A stretch of DNA of 31,606 nt from the NCBI GenBank assembly GCA_003857395.1, contig RPRC01000107.1, forward strand, positions 1 through 31,606, in the 5' to 3' direction. Positions 1 through 6,812 of the stretch are shown here, piece after piece. Source of the DNA: Geobacter sp. Its GTDB lineage: Bacteria; Desulfobacterota; Desulfuromonadia; Geobacterales; Geobacteraceae. Positions within the stretch are counted from its first letter, which is position 1. Every line of letters begins with the position of its first letter. The notes under the pieces were generated by a model. That model ran no database searches and was not told the DNA's origin. It saw only the letters and a program-made list of their open reading frames with translations. Both the position numbers and the translations under genes were made by a program.

Positions 1-325
1 AGAAAACCCATTCCGTGGCCCAGCCAAAGACAAAGGTGTGGATCAGGATTGAAGTGGCCGCCGGATTGACCAGGGAAATGATGAACCAGATCCCGACTCC
101 GGTAATCCCACCCATGACCATGGTCATCAGCAGAAAAAACTTTGCATGTTTTTTGGTAAAATCGAGGATCGCAGGGTTTTCCTCGCGCAAGCCCTTCCTT
201 TCCGCCACTACCAGGTAGAGCCCTCCGCCCACCGCAAAATGGGCTATAAAAACATGCACGATGGAAATAAGGGCAATGAGAGTGCCGCCGCCAATGTCGG
301 GTAGATACCAAACGGGATAGTTCAA
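1..325 (-). CDS. Cytochrome bd-like quinol oxidase subunit I, N-terminal part (runs off window)
   Basis: Reading leftward from a TTG at 325, an open frame of 108 codons continues past the window edge. The TTG is preceded by AAAGGAG at a normal distance, and no ATG lies nearby. The protein starts near MNYPVWYLPDIGGG, then has a hydrophobic segment with a histidine (IVHVFIAHFAVGGG), a basic loop (ERKGLREENP) and a second membrane segment with GIWFIISLVNP. This membrane layout and the GxWFxxxLVNP-type motif resemble subunit I of bd-type oxidases and their relatives in Desulfuromonadia. If so, it is an inner-membrane quinol-oxidising, haem-binding subunit. Only about a quarter of a typical chain is visible, so the exact subfamily (true CydA or a cytochrome c-linked relative) cannot be decided here. 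Confidence 0.6.
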   Translation of the reverse strand, partial: MNYPVWYLPDIGGGTLIALISIVHVFIAHFAVGGGLYLVVAERKGLREENPAILDFTKKHAKFFLLMTMVMGGITGVGIWFIISLVNPAATSILIHTFVFGWATEWVF

Positions 326-638
326 GGGAGCTCCTTTATGCCGAATGACCCACGGGTGAACTCCACGTTCACACCAAGAAATTCTAGCATTATTTTCCCA
401 ATGTGCTCCCCCCCAGCAGACAATTTCTGGAAAAGCTCATCCCATTGACGTTGTCAGGGTTCACTTTCCAACGCATCCATGGCTGCTTGAATGACCTGGT
501 TGTTATCATGGACATAAACTATGATCTGGATTGGGATAGTAACGATTGTGAACATAGGGATTACGGCAGGAACACGACAGGCTCCTTGGCAGGACGTTTC
601 AGCGCAACGAAGCCAAGGAACAGCAGAGCTGTATTAGA
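326..638. other. Intergenic region with small inverted repeats, no convincing gene
   Basis: Nothing here reads as a normal gene. Upstream of the cytochrome bd-like start lies an inverted repeat GTGAAC-N5-GTTCAC (356-372), at a distance where an operator could sit. A second inverted repeat, TCCTTGGC/GCCAAGGA, pairs 583-590 with 612-619. A 33-codon minus-strand frame (454-555) begins MFTIVTIPIQ and ends MDALESEP. It looks protein-like but has no ribosome-binding site, so it may be a gene remnant. A longer plus-strand frame crossing this region overlaps the radical SAM gene in antisense and looks spurious. Confidence 0.4.
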
Positions 639-757
639 CCAATTCCAGATCAAGGATGATCTCAAGGCGGCGAGGATTGAGGCTGCGAGGCGTACTGAAG
701 AGTACGTTGAGCAGTCGAAGACGAGCCAACGCAGGGAGGGCCTTGATATGGAATTGG
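639..757. repeat. 119-bp palindromic element with 17-bp terminal inverted repeats
   Basis: The ends are CCAATTCCAGATCAAGG (639-655) and CCTTGATATGGAATTGG (741-757), which are reverse complements with one mismatch. At the centre is a perfect 6-bp stem, CGTACT-GAAG-AGTACG (691-706). The arms between are only partly complementary. The right end lies two bases from the TAA stop of the minus-strand radical SAM gene, so the element occupies the start of that gene's 3' untranslated region. It carries no credible protein. It resembles a REP/MITE-type non-autonomous element. It may also act as a transcript-end structure, but there is no T-tract typical of an intrinsic terminator. Confidence 0.65.
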
Positions 758-759
758 AA

Positions 760-2289
760 TTACGAGGTGGAACGAACGGGAGACAGGAGACCCTTGTCGA
801 CCATCAGCGCCGGCAATTCTGGTCGGCGAGTGAGAGTCCTCTTGCGGAAAGGGCTCCAAAGAAGCGTCAGGATGTCAGCACCCTTCATGTAACGGCCGAA
901 TCTGCGCAGTAGCCTGATTGTCTGGAAGGGGCGCAGGAAGACACGTTTGGCGAACAACAACAGGTATCCTTTCTGGCGGGCCCGGTTCAGTACCTGGCTC
1001 GGAAGAATGGTCGGATCGATATCAGAGCACTTGAACCACTTGTCCCAGTCGCGTGCATCATCGATGATTCCGCGCTCGACGTACTCCTTCCACAGAGGAG
1101 TACCGCGATAGACGCAGAGGCGATTAAAGCCGAAGGTATCCAACTTCAAGCGCGCCGCAAAACGAAAACTCTCCAGGATGTCTTTTTCGCTTTCCCCTGG
1201 TGAGCCGATCAGGAAAAAACCGTGCGTAGTGGCTATGCCATGCTGCTTGGCCGCTCCGACCGTGCGCTCGACCTGCTGCAATGTCTGCATCTTCTTGAGG
1301 CGATCGAGCACCTTCTGGGTGCCGGACTCTATGCCAAAGGCGAGAAAGTTGCAATTGGCCTTGGCCATAATGGGAAATTGGTCGGCAGCGATCGAGTCGA
1401 CCCGGCCCTCACAGCCCCAGTTGAACTTCAGCTCGCGGTCGATAATTCCTTGGCAGATCCCGCTGATGCGTTTACTGTTCAGCAGAAATTGATCGTCGGT
1501 GAGATAGATTGACCGGTAACCCTCGTCGCTGAGCTGCTGCATCTCACCCAGCACGTGCTCGGGGGAGCGAGATCGCCAGGTACGATCAGCGAGGGTGGGG
1601 ATGTCACAGTAAATACACTGATTGGGACAGCCGCGCGAAGTCTGCATGGTGCAGAATCGGTCCAGCGAGAGAACAGCCGGAACGTCAAGCGGCATTGATT
1701 CAATGTAATCAATCGGCAGACTCTTGCGGTCCGGGTAGGGAAACAGGTCGAGGTTTTTGATGAAGGGGCGCGGCGGGTTCTCGATGATTTCATTTCCAGA
1801 ACGCCAGACTAAACCTTCGACCTTCTCGGGAGATTCGAGGTTTTCCAGGAAGTCAGGCAACAGTTCCTCACCCTCGCCCTTGCAGACATAGTCCGCATAA
1901 ATGCAGTCGGCGAGAACCATTTTTGCGTTGATCGTAGCAAACACGCCCCCAAGGATAATCGGCGTCGCTGGCGCAGCATTTTTCAACCGTTGAGCCATAC
2001 TGCGAGTGGCGGGATACGAGGTAGTCGATAGAAACGAAAGCGCAATCACATCCGGCCGCTCCTCGATAACCGCCTCGGCGATCTGCGCCTCCTTCATCTG
2101 CGGATGACAGGTGTCGAACATCCGCACCTCATGGCCGTACTGACGCACAATCGGTGCCAGGGTTTCAATCCCGAGCGGGGGGAAGGCCATTACCTGAACT
2201 CGCCCCTTCGTGAACCGTGAGTCATTCAGTTCAGTTGGAAGAAGTCGGTAGAAATCCTCATCCCTGACGTAGATCATAAAAATCTTCAT
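760..2289 (-). CDS. B12-binding domain radical SAM protein
   Basis: A 509-residue cobalamin-dependent radical SAM enzyme. Residues about 30-150 form the B12-binding Rossmann-like part (PPLGIETLAPIVRQ, then IILGGVFAT). The SAM/[4Fe-4S] domain follows, with the cluster motif CPNQCIYC (Cys221, 225, 228) and the downstream FGIESGT and GFFLIGSPGE segments typical of the superfamily. Members methylate or rearrange unactivated carbons in lipids, cofactors or natural products. The substrate cannot be read from sequence, and no pathway genes flank it. The ATG at 2289 is chosen because the protein begins MKIFMIYVRD there, at the usual domain start. The upstream extension to 2454 is serine-rich, matches no domain and would overlap the GTPase gene. 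The basic C-terminal helix (RRFGRYMKGADILTLLW) could lie on the membrane. Confidence 0.85.
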   Translation of the reverse strand: MKIFMIYVRDEDFYRLLPTELNDSRFTKGRVQVMAFPPLGIETLAPIVRQYGHEVRMFDTCHPQMKEAQIAEAVIEERPDVIALSFLSTTSYPATRSMAQRLKNAAPATPIILGGVFATINAKMVLADCIYADYVCKGEGEELLPDFLENLESPEKVEGLVWRSGNEIIENPPRPFIKNLDLFPYPDRKSLPIDYIESMPLDVPAVLSLDRFCTMQTSRGCPNQCIYCDIPTLADRTWRSRSPEHVLGEMQQLSDEGYRSIYLTDDQFLLNSKRISGICQGIIDRELKFNWGCEGRVDSIAADQFPIMAKANCNFLAFGIESGTQKVLDRLKKMQTLQQVERTVGAAKQHGIATTHGFFLIGSPGESEKDILESFRFAARLKLDTFGFNRLCVYRGTPLWKEYVERGIIDDARDWDKWFKCSDIDPTILPSQVLNRARQKGYLLLFAKRVFLRPFQTIRLLRRFGRYMKGADILTLLWSPFRKRTLTRRPELPALMVDKGLLSPVRSTS

Positions 2290-2416
2290 AGAGTGTTCTC
2301 GGTTCAAAAATTTAATGAAATACTTTCTCACGATACAGGTATTGACATGAGAAAGAAAGCTTTTAGAACTCGGCGACACTTTTGAAACAGCGTCAGAGGT
2401 ATTTCGGGAAGCAGTA

Positions 2417-3265
2417 TCACTCAGGAACGGAAGGAGCTCCCGCTGGCTCCTCAAAACTTATACGACCTATCTTTCCTGCCCGCAGCTCGCGTAAAAACGC
2501 CTCCGAAGCCCGGTGCAGGTCTACCACCCCGCCCGACGCCAAAAGTCCCCGCTTGCGACCAACAGCGATCATCAGGTCATGGGCGGATTCGGGAAGTTCC
2601 TGCAGAGCGTAACGCTCTTTCAGCAGGCCGGGGTAACGTCGCAGCAAGTACTCTCCGGCAAAGAGGCCGACAGAGGTATAATCCAAGGCATTATCTCCAA
2701 TGGCGCCACTGGCTGCTAGACGGTAGGCTCCGTCCTGGTCTTTCATATCCGGCCAGAGCATCCCCGGGGTATCGGACAACACAATGCCGTTGCGCAGGTC
2801 GATCTGCTGGGTAGACTTTGTTATTGCCGGCCGATCTCCCACCTTCGCAGCACTTCTCCCTGCCAGGGTATTGATCAGGGTGGATTTGCCCACGTTAGGG
2901 ATGCCCACCACCATGGCACGGACCGGAAAGCCAGGCTGGCCGCGCCTCGGCACCAAATCCTTGCAAAGCTTGATCAGCGGCTTCGTGTCGGCATGTTTTT
3001 TTGCCGACAGCGGCAAAGCACGCACCCCCGCCTGCAGCTGAAAATCCCGCACCCAAGCCTTGGTGACAACCGGGTCTGCAAGATCATTTTTGTTCAGCAC
3101 CTTGATCCAGACCTTGTTATTTCTCAGTGCCGCAAGCTTGTGGTTTGAGCTGGAAAAAGGCAGTCGGGCATCCAGCACCTCAATCACCACGTCTATCTTC
3201 CGGATCTGTTCCTCAATCTGCTCCAGGGCCTTGCCCATATGTCCGGGAAACCATCGTATCGTCAT
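2417..3265 (-). CDS. rbgA: Ribosome biogenesis GTPase RbgA/YlqF
   Basis: A 282-residue circularly permuted GTPase of the YlqF/RbgA family, which helps late assembly of the 50S ribosomal subunit in the cytoplasm. The permuted motif order is visible: G4 NKND at residues 58-61 comes before the P-loop GIPNVGKST (121-129), followed by G3 DTPG (165-168). The N-terminal MTIRWFPGHMGKA is the family's hallmark start. The C-terminal helical part, ending near LRAGKIGRISFEEP, matches the ANTAR-like RNA-binding region of the family, and the length is normal. The ATG at 3265 follows an AGGAAA-type binding site. An 8-bp hairpin stands just upstream in the leader. Confidence 0.92.
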   Translation of the reverse strand: MTIRWFPGHMGKALEQIEEQIRKIDVVIEVLDARLPFSSSNHKLAALRNNKVWIKVLNKNDLADPVVTKAWVRDFQLQAGVRALPLSAKKHADTKPLIKLCKDLVPRRGQPGFPVRAMVVGIPNVGKSTLINTLAGRSAAKVGDRPAITKSTQQIDLRNGIVLSDTPGMLWPDMKDQDGAYRLAASGAIGDNALDYTSVGLFAGEYLLRRYPGLLKERYALQELPESAHDLMIAVGRKRGLLASGGVVDLHRASEAFLRELRAGKIGRISFEEPAGAPSVPE

Positions 3266-3283
3266 CGTGTTTCATTTCCTGAT

Positions 3284-3305
3284 GGCAGGATGTTCAAATC
3301 CTGCC
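3284..3305 (-). promoter_or_regulatory. Hairpin in the rbgA leader
   Basis: A perfect 8-bp stem, GGCAGGAT / ATCCTGCC, with a six-base loop lies about 20 bases upstream of the rbgA start, just before its ribosome-binding site. A structure here could limit or tune translation initiation. No T-tract follows, so it is not a terminator. Its role is inferred from position alone. Confidence 0.35.
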
Positions 3306-3349
3306 GGTGTAAGAGGGAGTCTGGCAACAGCAGCACAGCGCTATTACTT

Positions 3350-3449
3350 CGGCAATTAAACATATCAAAGGTAGGGGCAGTGCTTGCCCTGCCCAATTGG
3401 GGCGCGGCGAGCAGCGCCCCTACTTCAGGGTTGTGTTGTTTAATTGCCG
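3350..3449. repeat. 100-bp nested inverted-repeat element (GTAGGGGC type)
   Basis: The outer arms CGGCAATTAAACA (3350-3362) and TGTTTAATTGCCG (3437-3449) are perfect 13-bp reverse complements. Inside, GTAGGGGC (3371-3378) is mirrored by GCCCCTAC (3415-3422), and GGGCAG-N-CTGCCC-like segments fold within the loop. It lies between rbgA and the Bax-inhibitor gene, in the 3' region of the latter. GTAGGGGC-bounded hairpins are common intergenic repeats in Desulfuromonadia. A related half-site with its own hairpin occurs at 30796-30819 in this window. Confidence 0.6.
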
Positions 3450-3482
3450 GTGTACTAACAAAAAAACAAAACTCAAAGGATA

Positions 3483-4178
3483 CTAGCGTCTACTTCCGAG
3501 TAAACGCAAGAGCATGAGGAAGAGGTTGATAAAGTCGAGATAGAGAGTGAGGGCGCCCAGAATGGCCGGCTTGCGTCCTTCTGCTCCGGCAGCGGCCATG
3601 GCCTTGATCTTCCAGGTGTCGTAAGCGGTCAGCCCCGTGAAGACAATCACCCCAATGACGGAAATTATCCAGGAGACAGCACTGCTTCCGACAAAAATGT
3701 TGACCAGCGAGGCGATTACCACGCCAATCAAACCCATAAAGGGGAAGCTCCCCTAACGGGTCAGATCACGAGTAGTAAAGTAGCCAAAAGCGCTCATGGC
3801 ACCAAACGTGGCTGCCGTGATGACAAAAGTGGAGCTGATCGATTCAGCAGTGTAAACCGCAAAAATTACCGACATGGTAACGCCGTTCAAGGCGGCATAA
3901 AGCAGAAACAAGGACGACGCCAGAGCGGCGCTGATTTTATTGATGGCACGGGAGATACCGATCACCAGGCCAAGTTCTCCAATAATCAAAGCATAAAATA
4001 CCATGCGATTTCCGACAATTGCATTGAACAGGGCCGGCGAAGAGATGGTGGCCAGAGCCATCAGCGCGGTGAGGAGAAGACCGCCACCCATCCAGGCATA
4101 GACCTGTCTGATGAGTGCGTTCTGAGCAATGATGATCTGGTCGGCAGTGCGAGGGTACTGTATATCAAGCTGGTTCAT
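3483..4178 (-). pseudogene. Bax inhibitor-1/YccA family membrane protein with in-frame TAG
   Basis: The two open stretches, 4178-3753 and 3752-3483, are in the same frame and separated only by a TAG at 3753-3755. Read through, they give a 231-residue chain, the normal length for the BI-1/YccA family of seven-helix inner-membrane proteins. The first part runs from MNQLDIQYPRTADQ through several membrane helices to GYFTTRDLTR. After the stop come GSFPFMGLIGVVIASLVNIF and the last two helices with the family's YDTWKIK loop. Relatives usually have Trp or another residue at the TAG position, so a single TGG-to-TAG change explains it. The start at 4178 has AAAGGAG at good spacing. TAG also serves as an ordinary stop in this window, including at this gene's own end, which argues against recoding. 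It could also be a sequencing error. Confidence 0.8.
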
Positions 4179-4251
4179 GGAAAAGCTCCTTTCAGTAATT
4201 TGAACTGGTACGGTGTACTTTCTGTCCTAAAATGTCAAGCAAGGACGTCAC

Positions 4252-4875
4252 TCAGCCCTGCCCGGCAGCGACCCTCGCAAGAAAAGCAGGGGCGGCAGAT
4301 TTCGAAATTTTCGCCAAATGACGCATCAGATCGAACGGTACCTGCTTCAGTCCGAACACCTTTTTCAGGTCAGCCACCATACCGAGCCAAAGATGGCAGG
4401 TCATTTCCGCATCTGCCAAAGCACGGTGGTGAATCCCGTCTGTCTTGAGCCTCTTGTAACGGACCAGCTTTTCCAGGCTGTGCCCCGGAGCTTCGGGATA
4501 GACACGTCGGGAAACGAGCATGGAGCAGGCGAACTCCTGATTGCGCTGCCGGTTGATGCGCTGCATCTCGACGTCAAGGAAGCGACAGTCAAAGCTGGCA
4601 TTATGGGCGACCAGGTGGTGTCGGTCAATGAATGTATAAAACCGCTCCATGACCTCGGCAATCGGCGGCGCTGCTGCAAGCATCCGGTTGCTGATGCCGG
4701 TGTAGCCTTCAATGAAGCTGCTGATCCGCATCCCCGGATTCATCAGGCTTTGAAAACGGTCGACGATCCGGTTGTCTCGAATCAGGACCGCTCCGACCTC
4801 AATGATCCGGTCGCCGCAGTCCGGCGAGAGGCCGGTGGTTTCAAAGTCCAACACAACAACGGTGTAATTGCCCAT
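4252..4875 (-). CDS. DnaQ-like 3'-5' exonuclease (DEDDh family)
   Basis: A 207-residue single-domain exonuclease similar to the epsilon proofreading subunit of DNA polymerase III. All three Exo motifs are present: DFETTG (Exo I, Asp10 and Glu12), HNASFDCRFLD (Exo II, Asp96) and H-x4-D in HHRALADAE (Exo III, His150 and Asp155). It should therefore be an active two-metal DEDDh nuclease degrading single-stranded DNA or RNA 3' ends. It lacks the extra C-terminal alpha-subunit-binding region of E. coli DnaQ and does not lie beside a polymerase gene, so it may be an accessory exonuclease rather than the replicative subunit. The ATG at 4875 opens right at the conserved strand (MGNYTVVVLDFETTG). Its ribosome-binding site is weak. 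Confidence 0.88.
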   Translation of the reverse strand: MGNYTVVVLDFETTGLSPDCGDRIIEVGAVLIRDNRIVDRFQSLMNPGMRISSFIEGYTGISNRMLAAAPPIAEVMERFYTFIDRHHLVAHNASFDCRFLDVEMQRINRQRNQEFACSMLVSRRVYPEAPGHSLEKLVRYKRLKTDGIHHRALADAEMTCHLWLGMVADLKKVFGLKQVPFDLMRHLAKISKSAAPAFLARVAAGQG

Positions 4876-4920
4876 GAAATTTCCAAAAAGTTTAAGATAT
4901 GTTCAATCGGGCAGGATCCG

Positions 4921-5787
4921 CTACTTTCTGCGGTCTGATCCCGTGCCGTTCACTTTCAACCGGACTCCGTCATTAGTCAGAGTCACCAAACCGTCCTTAT
5001 AGAGCCCGCCCACCGCTTTTTTAAAGGTTTTTTTGCTCATGCCCAGTGCCTGCTGAATGGCCGCCGGAGAGCTCTGGTCATGCAAAGGCAAACTGCCGCC
5101 TTGTTCCGTCAGCGCCGTAAGGATGACCTGCCGAGCGTCCAGCACCCCCTCGGCACCAACCTTGCGCAGAGTAACATCAAGCTTGCCATCATCGCGCAAA
5201 CGCTTAACATAGCCGGTCAGGTGCATACCGGTACCGGCCCCGGCCGGCAACTCATCCCGGTAGAGCAGAGCAAGATAGCGGTGATTGACGATGACTTTAG
5301 CGCCAAGGTCGGTGAGCTGCCAGATGAGAAATTCCACCGGGTCACCGTCATGAAGATCGGGCCACTCGAGGTCAAGGCAGTCATCTATGCGGGCGTTGGC
5401 AAAAGGACGACCCTGATGATCAAGTTCGACCTTGACCAGATAGCTTCTGCCAACCTGCATCCGCTCCGGCTGGAGACTGAATGGTGCGAGCAGGTCCTTT
5501 GCCAGGCCCCAGTCGAGAAATGCCCCATGGGGACCGACCGACTGAACCTTGAGCAACGCAAATTCTCCAGCCTGGACACGCGGCTCACGGCAGGTAGCCT
5601 GCAGCTCTCCCGCCACATCCTGATAGAGAAAAACTTCCAGTTGCTCACCAGGCTGTACCTCACGCGCCTCCCTCCGCGGAAGGTGCGCCAACTGTCCGCC
5701 GGCCTCGAGCCAAATGCCGCGCGTGTCAATGCGGGCAACCTTCAGGGTATGCAGACGACAAAGTTCGAGTTGTTCACTATTCTCCAT
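4921..5787 (-). CDS. cvfB: CvfB/YitL-like S1 RNA-binding protein
   Basis: A 288-residue cytoplasmic protein with successive S1-like OB-fold segments (roughly residues 8-65, 70-140 and 145-210) followed by a winged-helix end (about 230-285, MSKKTFKKAVGGLYKDGLV). This is the arrangement of the CvfB/YitL family, which binds RNA and affects gene expression; its role outside Firmicutes is poorly known. The ATG at 5787 is preceded by AAGGAGG at near-ideal spacing. A longer frame to 6036 exists, but its extra 83 codons translate a palindromic repeat (5905-6109) plus promoter-region sequence and should be discarded. The gene is divergent from the DTW-domain gene. A TATAGT hexamer about 35 bases upstream could be its -10 box, but no good -35 accompanies it. 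Confidence 0.85.
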   Translation of the reverse strand: MENSEQLELCRLHTLKVARIDTRGIWLEAGGQLAHLPRREAREVQPGEQLEVFLYQDVAGELQATCREPRVQAGEFALLKVQSVGPHGAFLDWGLAKDLLAPFSLQPERMQVGRSYLVKVELDHQGRPFANARIDDCLDLEWPDLHDGDPVEFLIWQLTDLGAKVIVNHRYLALLYRDELPAGAGTGMHLTGYVKRLRDDGKLDVTLRKVGAEGVLDARQVILTALTEQGGSLPLHDQSSPAAIQQALGMSKKTFKKAVGGLYKDGLVTLTNDGVRLKVNGTGSDRRK

Positions 5788-5904
5788 GTGCCCCTCCTTA
5801 GGGGAAATACGACTATACTGCAGCTGAGCCGCGCCCGCGCCTGTTGACAGTCGAACGGGAGCTGAAATTACTATACCATGAAAGATGCCCGACACTATCT
5901 CGTG

Positions 5905-6109
5905 TCCATCCGGAAAGTCTCGACAGAGGCTGGGCTGGAACTTCCTCGAAGCCTCTCGTAATCGGTCTCCACCCGAGACACAGAACAGGCTACTTGCTGG
6001 ATTCAGGCGTTTTCTTTGCTGTCGCTGACTTGCCATAAAGCCGGACGAGAGACTCCGAGAAAGCCCCAGCCCAACGGGGGGTAGCAGTGTTTTGGAGTTT
6101 CCGGATAGA
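5905..6109 (+). repeat. 205-bp imperfect palindrome, copy A
   Basis: The element is bounded by TCCATCCGGAAA (5905-5916) and TTTCCGGATAGA (6098-6109). The long arms are imperfectly complementary: GGGCTGGAACTTCCTCGAAG on the left is mirrored by a CTCCGAGAAAGCCCCAGCCC-type sequence on the right. It lies in the 409-bp gap between the divergent cvfB-like and DTW genes. The same unit, also exactly 205 bp, occurs in opposite orientation at 31245-31449, with about 25 mismatches counted by eye. It encodes no credible protein. It looks like a MITE or large REP-type element mobilised in trans. The rest of this gap shows no other gene. Confidence 0.75.
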
Positions 6110-6196
6110 AACTGCTACGGGCTGATCTCTTAGTACGCCCACGGCTGATTGATTTCAGCAATATCACTACGAACGGATCTATGGTAGGGTAAGGAC

Positions 6197-6787
6197 ATGG
6201 GAACCAGATCAAAACGCAGCGAACGTTGTCCTCGATGCCGCCTGCACACACGCCTCTGCCTCTGCAGCTCCATCCCCCGGCTCGATCTTGCCACCCGGCT
6301 AATCCTGGTGATGCATCGCCGTGAGTGGGCAAAACCGACTGCAACCGGGCCGTTGGCGCTCGCCGCACTCAGCAACAGCGAACTTCGCATCCAGGGACAC
6401 CAGGATCAGCCACTTTCCCTTCAAGACCTCGAATCCGAACAGCGATGCACCTTGCTCCTCTATCCCGGCGAGGAGGCCCGGATCCTGAGCCGCGCCCTGC
6501 TGGCGGAGGACCCCAGACCGGTCAACCTCGTTGTCCCTGACGGCAACTGGCGCCAGGCTGCGCGCATGGGCAAGCGGCTCCCTGGAATGGAGCATGCCAC
6601 CATGGTGCGTCTCCCTGAAGGAGAAAAAACGTCTTGGGGTGTCAGGAAAGAGTGTCATCCCGAAGGACTGGCAACATTCGAGGCGATCGCCCGGGCTCTC
6701 GGCATCATCGATTCGGCCAACGTGCAGGAAAGCCTGGAAGAGCTATTCAGCCTGATGGTGGCAAGGACACTTCAGGCCCGAGGGTAA
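6197..6787 (+). CDS. DTW domain protein (tRNA-uridine aminocarboxypropyltransferase family)
   Basis: A 196-residue member of the DTW family, whose characterised members (TapT, former YfiP in E. coli) transfer the 3-amino-3-carboxypropyl group of SAM to a uridine in tRNA, giving acp3U. The N-terminus carries a zinc-binding-like cysteine set, CPRC and CLC (Cys11, 14, 21, 23). The family's central motif appears as PDGNWRQA near residues 113-120, with Asn where the name-giving Thr usually stands. The length is normal. The ATG at 6197 has purine-rich sequence (AGGGTAAGGA) immediately upstream at rather tight spacing. It is convergent with the ABC-F gene, with only 25 bases between stops. The substrate tRNA cannot be told from sequence. 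Confidence 0.85.
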   Translation: MGTRSKRSERCPRCRLHTRLCLCSSIPRLDLATRLILVMHRREWAKPTATGPLALAALSNSELRIQGHQDQPLSLQDLESEQRCTLLLYPGEEARILSRALLAEDPRPVNLVVPDGNWRQAARMGKRLPGMEHATMVRLPEGEKTSWGVRKECHPEGLATFEAIARALGIIDSANVQESLEELFSLMVARTLQARG

Positions 6788-6812
6788 AGAGGACAACGTC
6801 CGCCCCGTACTA

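Noticed and set aside
403..912. 169-codon plus-strand frame
   Set aside because: It runs antisense through the radical SAM gene end and across the 119-bp palindrome, has no ribosome-binding site and matches no family.
2290..2454. 55-residue N-terminal extension of the radical SAM protein
   Set aside because: It overlaps the RbgA gene, is low-complexity and serine-rich, and the domain starts naturally at MKIFMIYV.
3284..3311. GTTCAAATCC within a GCAGGA/TCCTGC stem, resembling the T-arm of a tRNA
   Set aside because: The bases upstream are the coding start of rbgA and give no D-arm, anticodon arm or acceptor pairing. It is a simple 8-bp hairpin.
3753..3755. Pyrrolysine at the TAG of the Bax-inhibitor gene
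   Set aside because: TAG ends several ordinary genes here, no pyl gene is seen, and BI-1 proteins have no known need for pyrrolysine.
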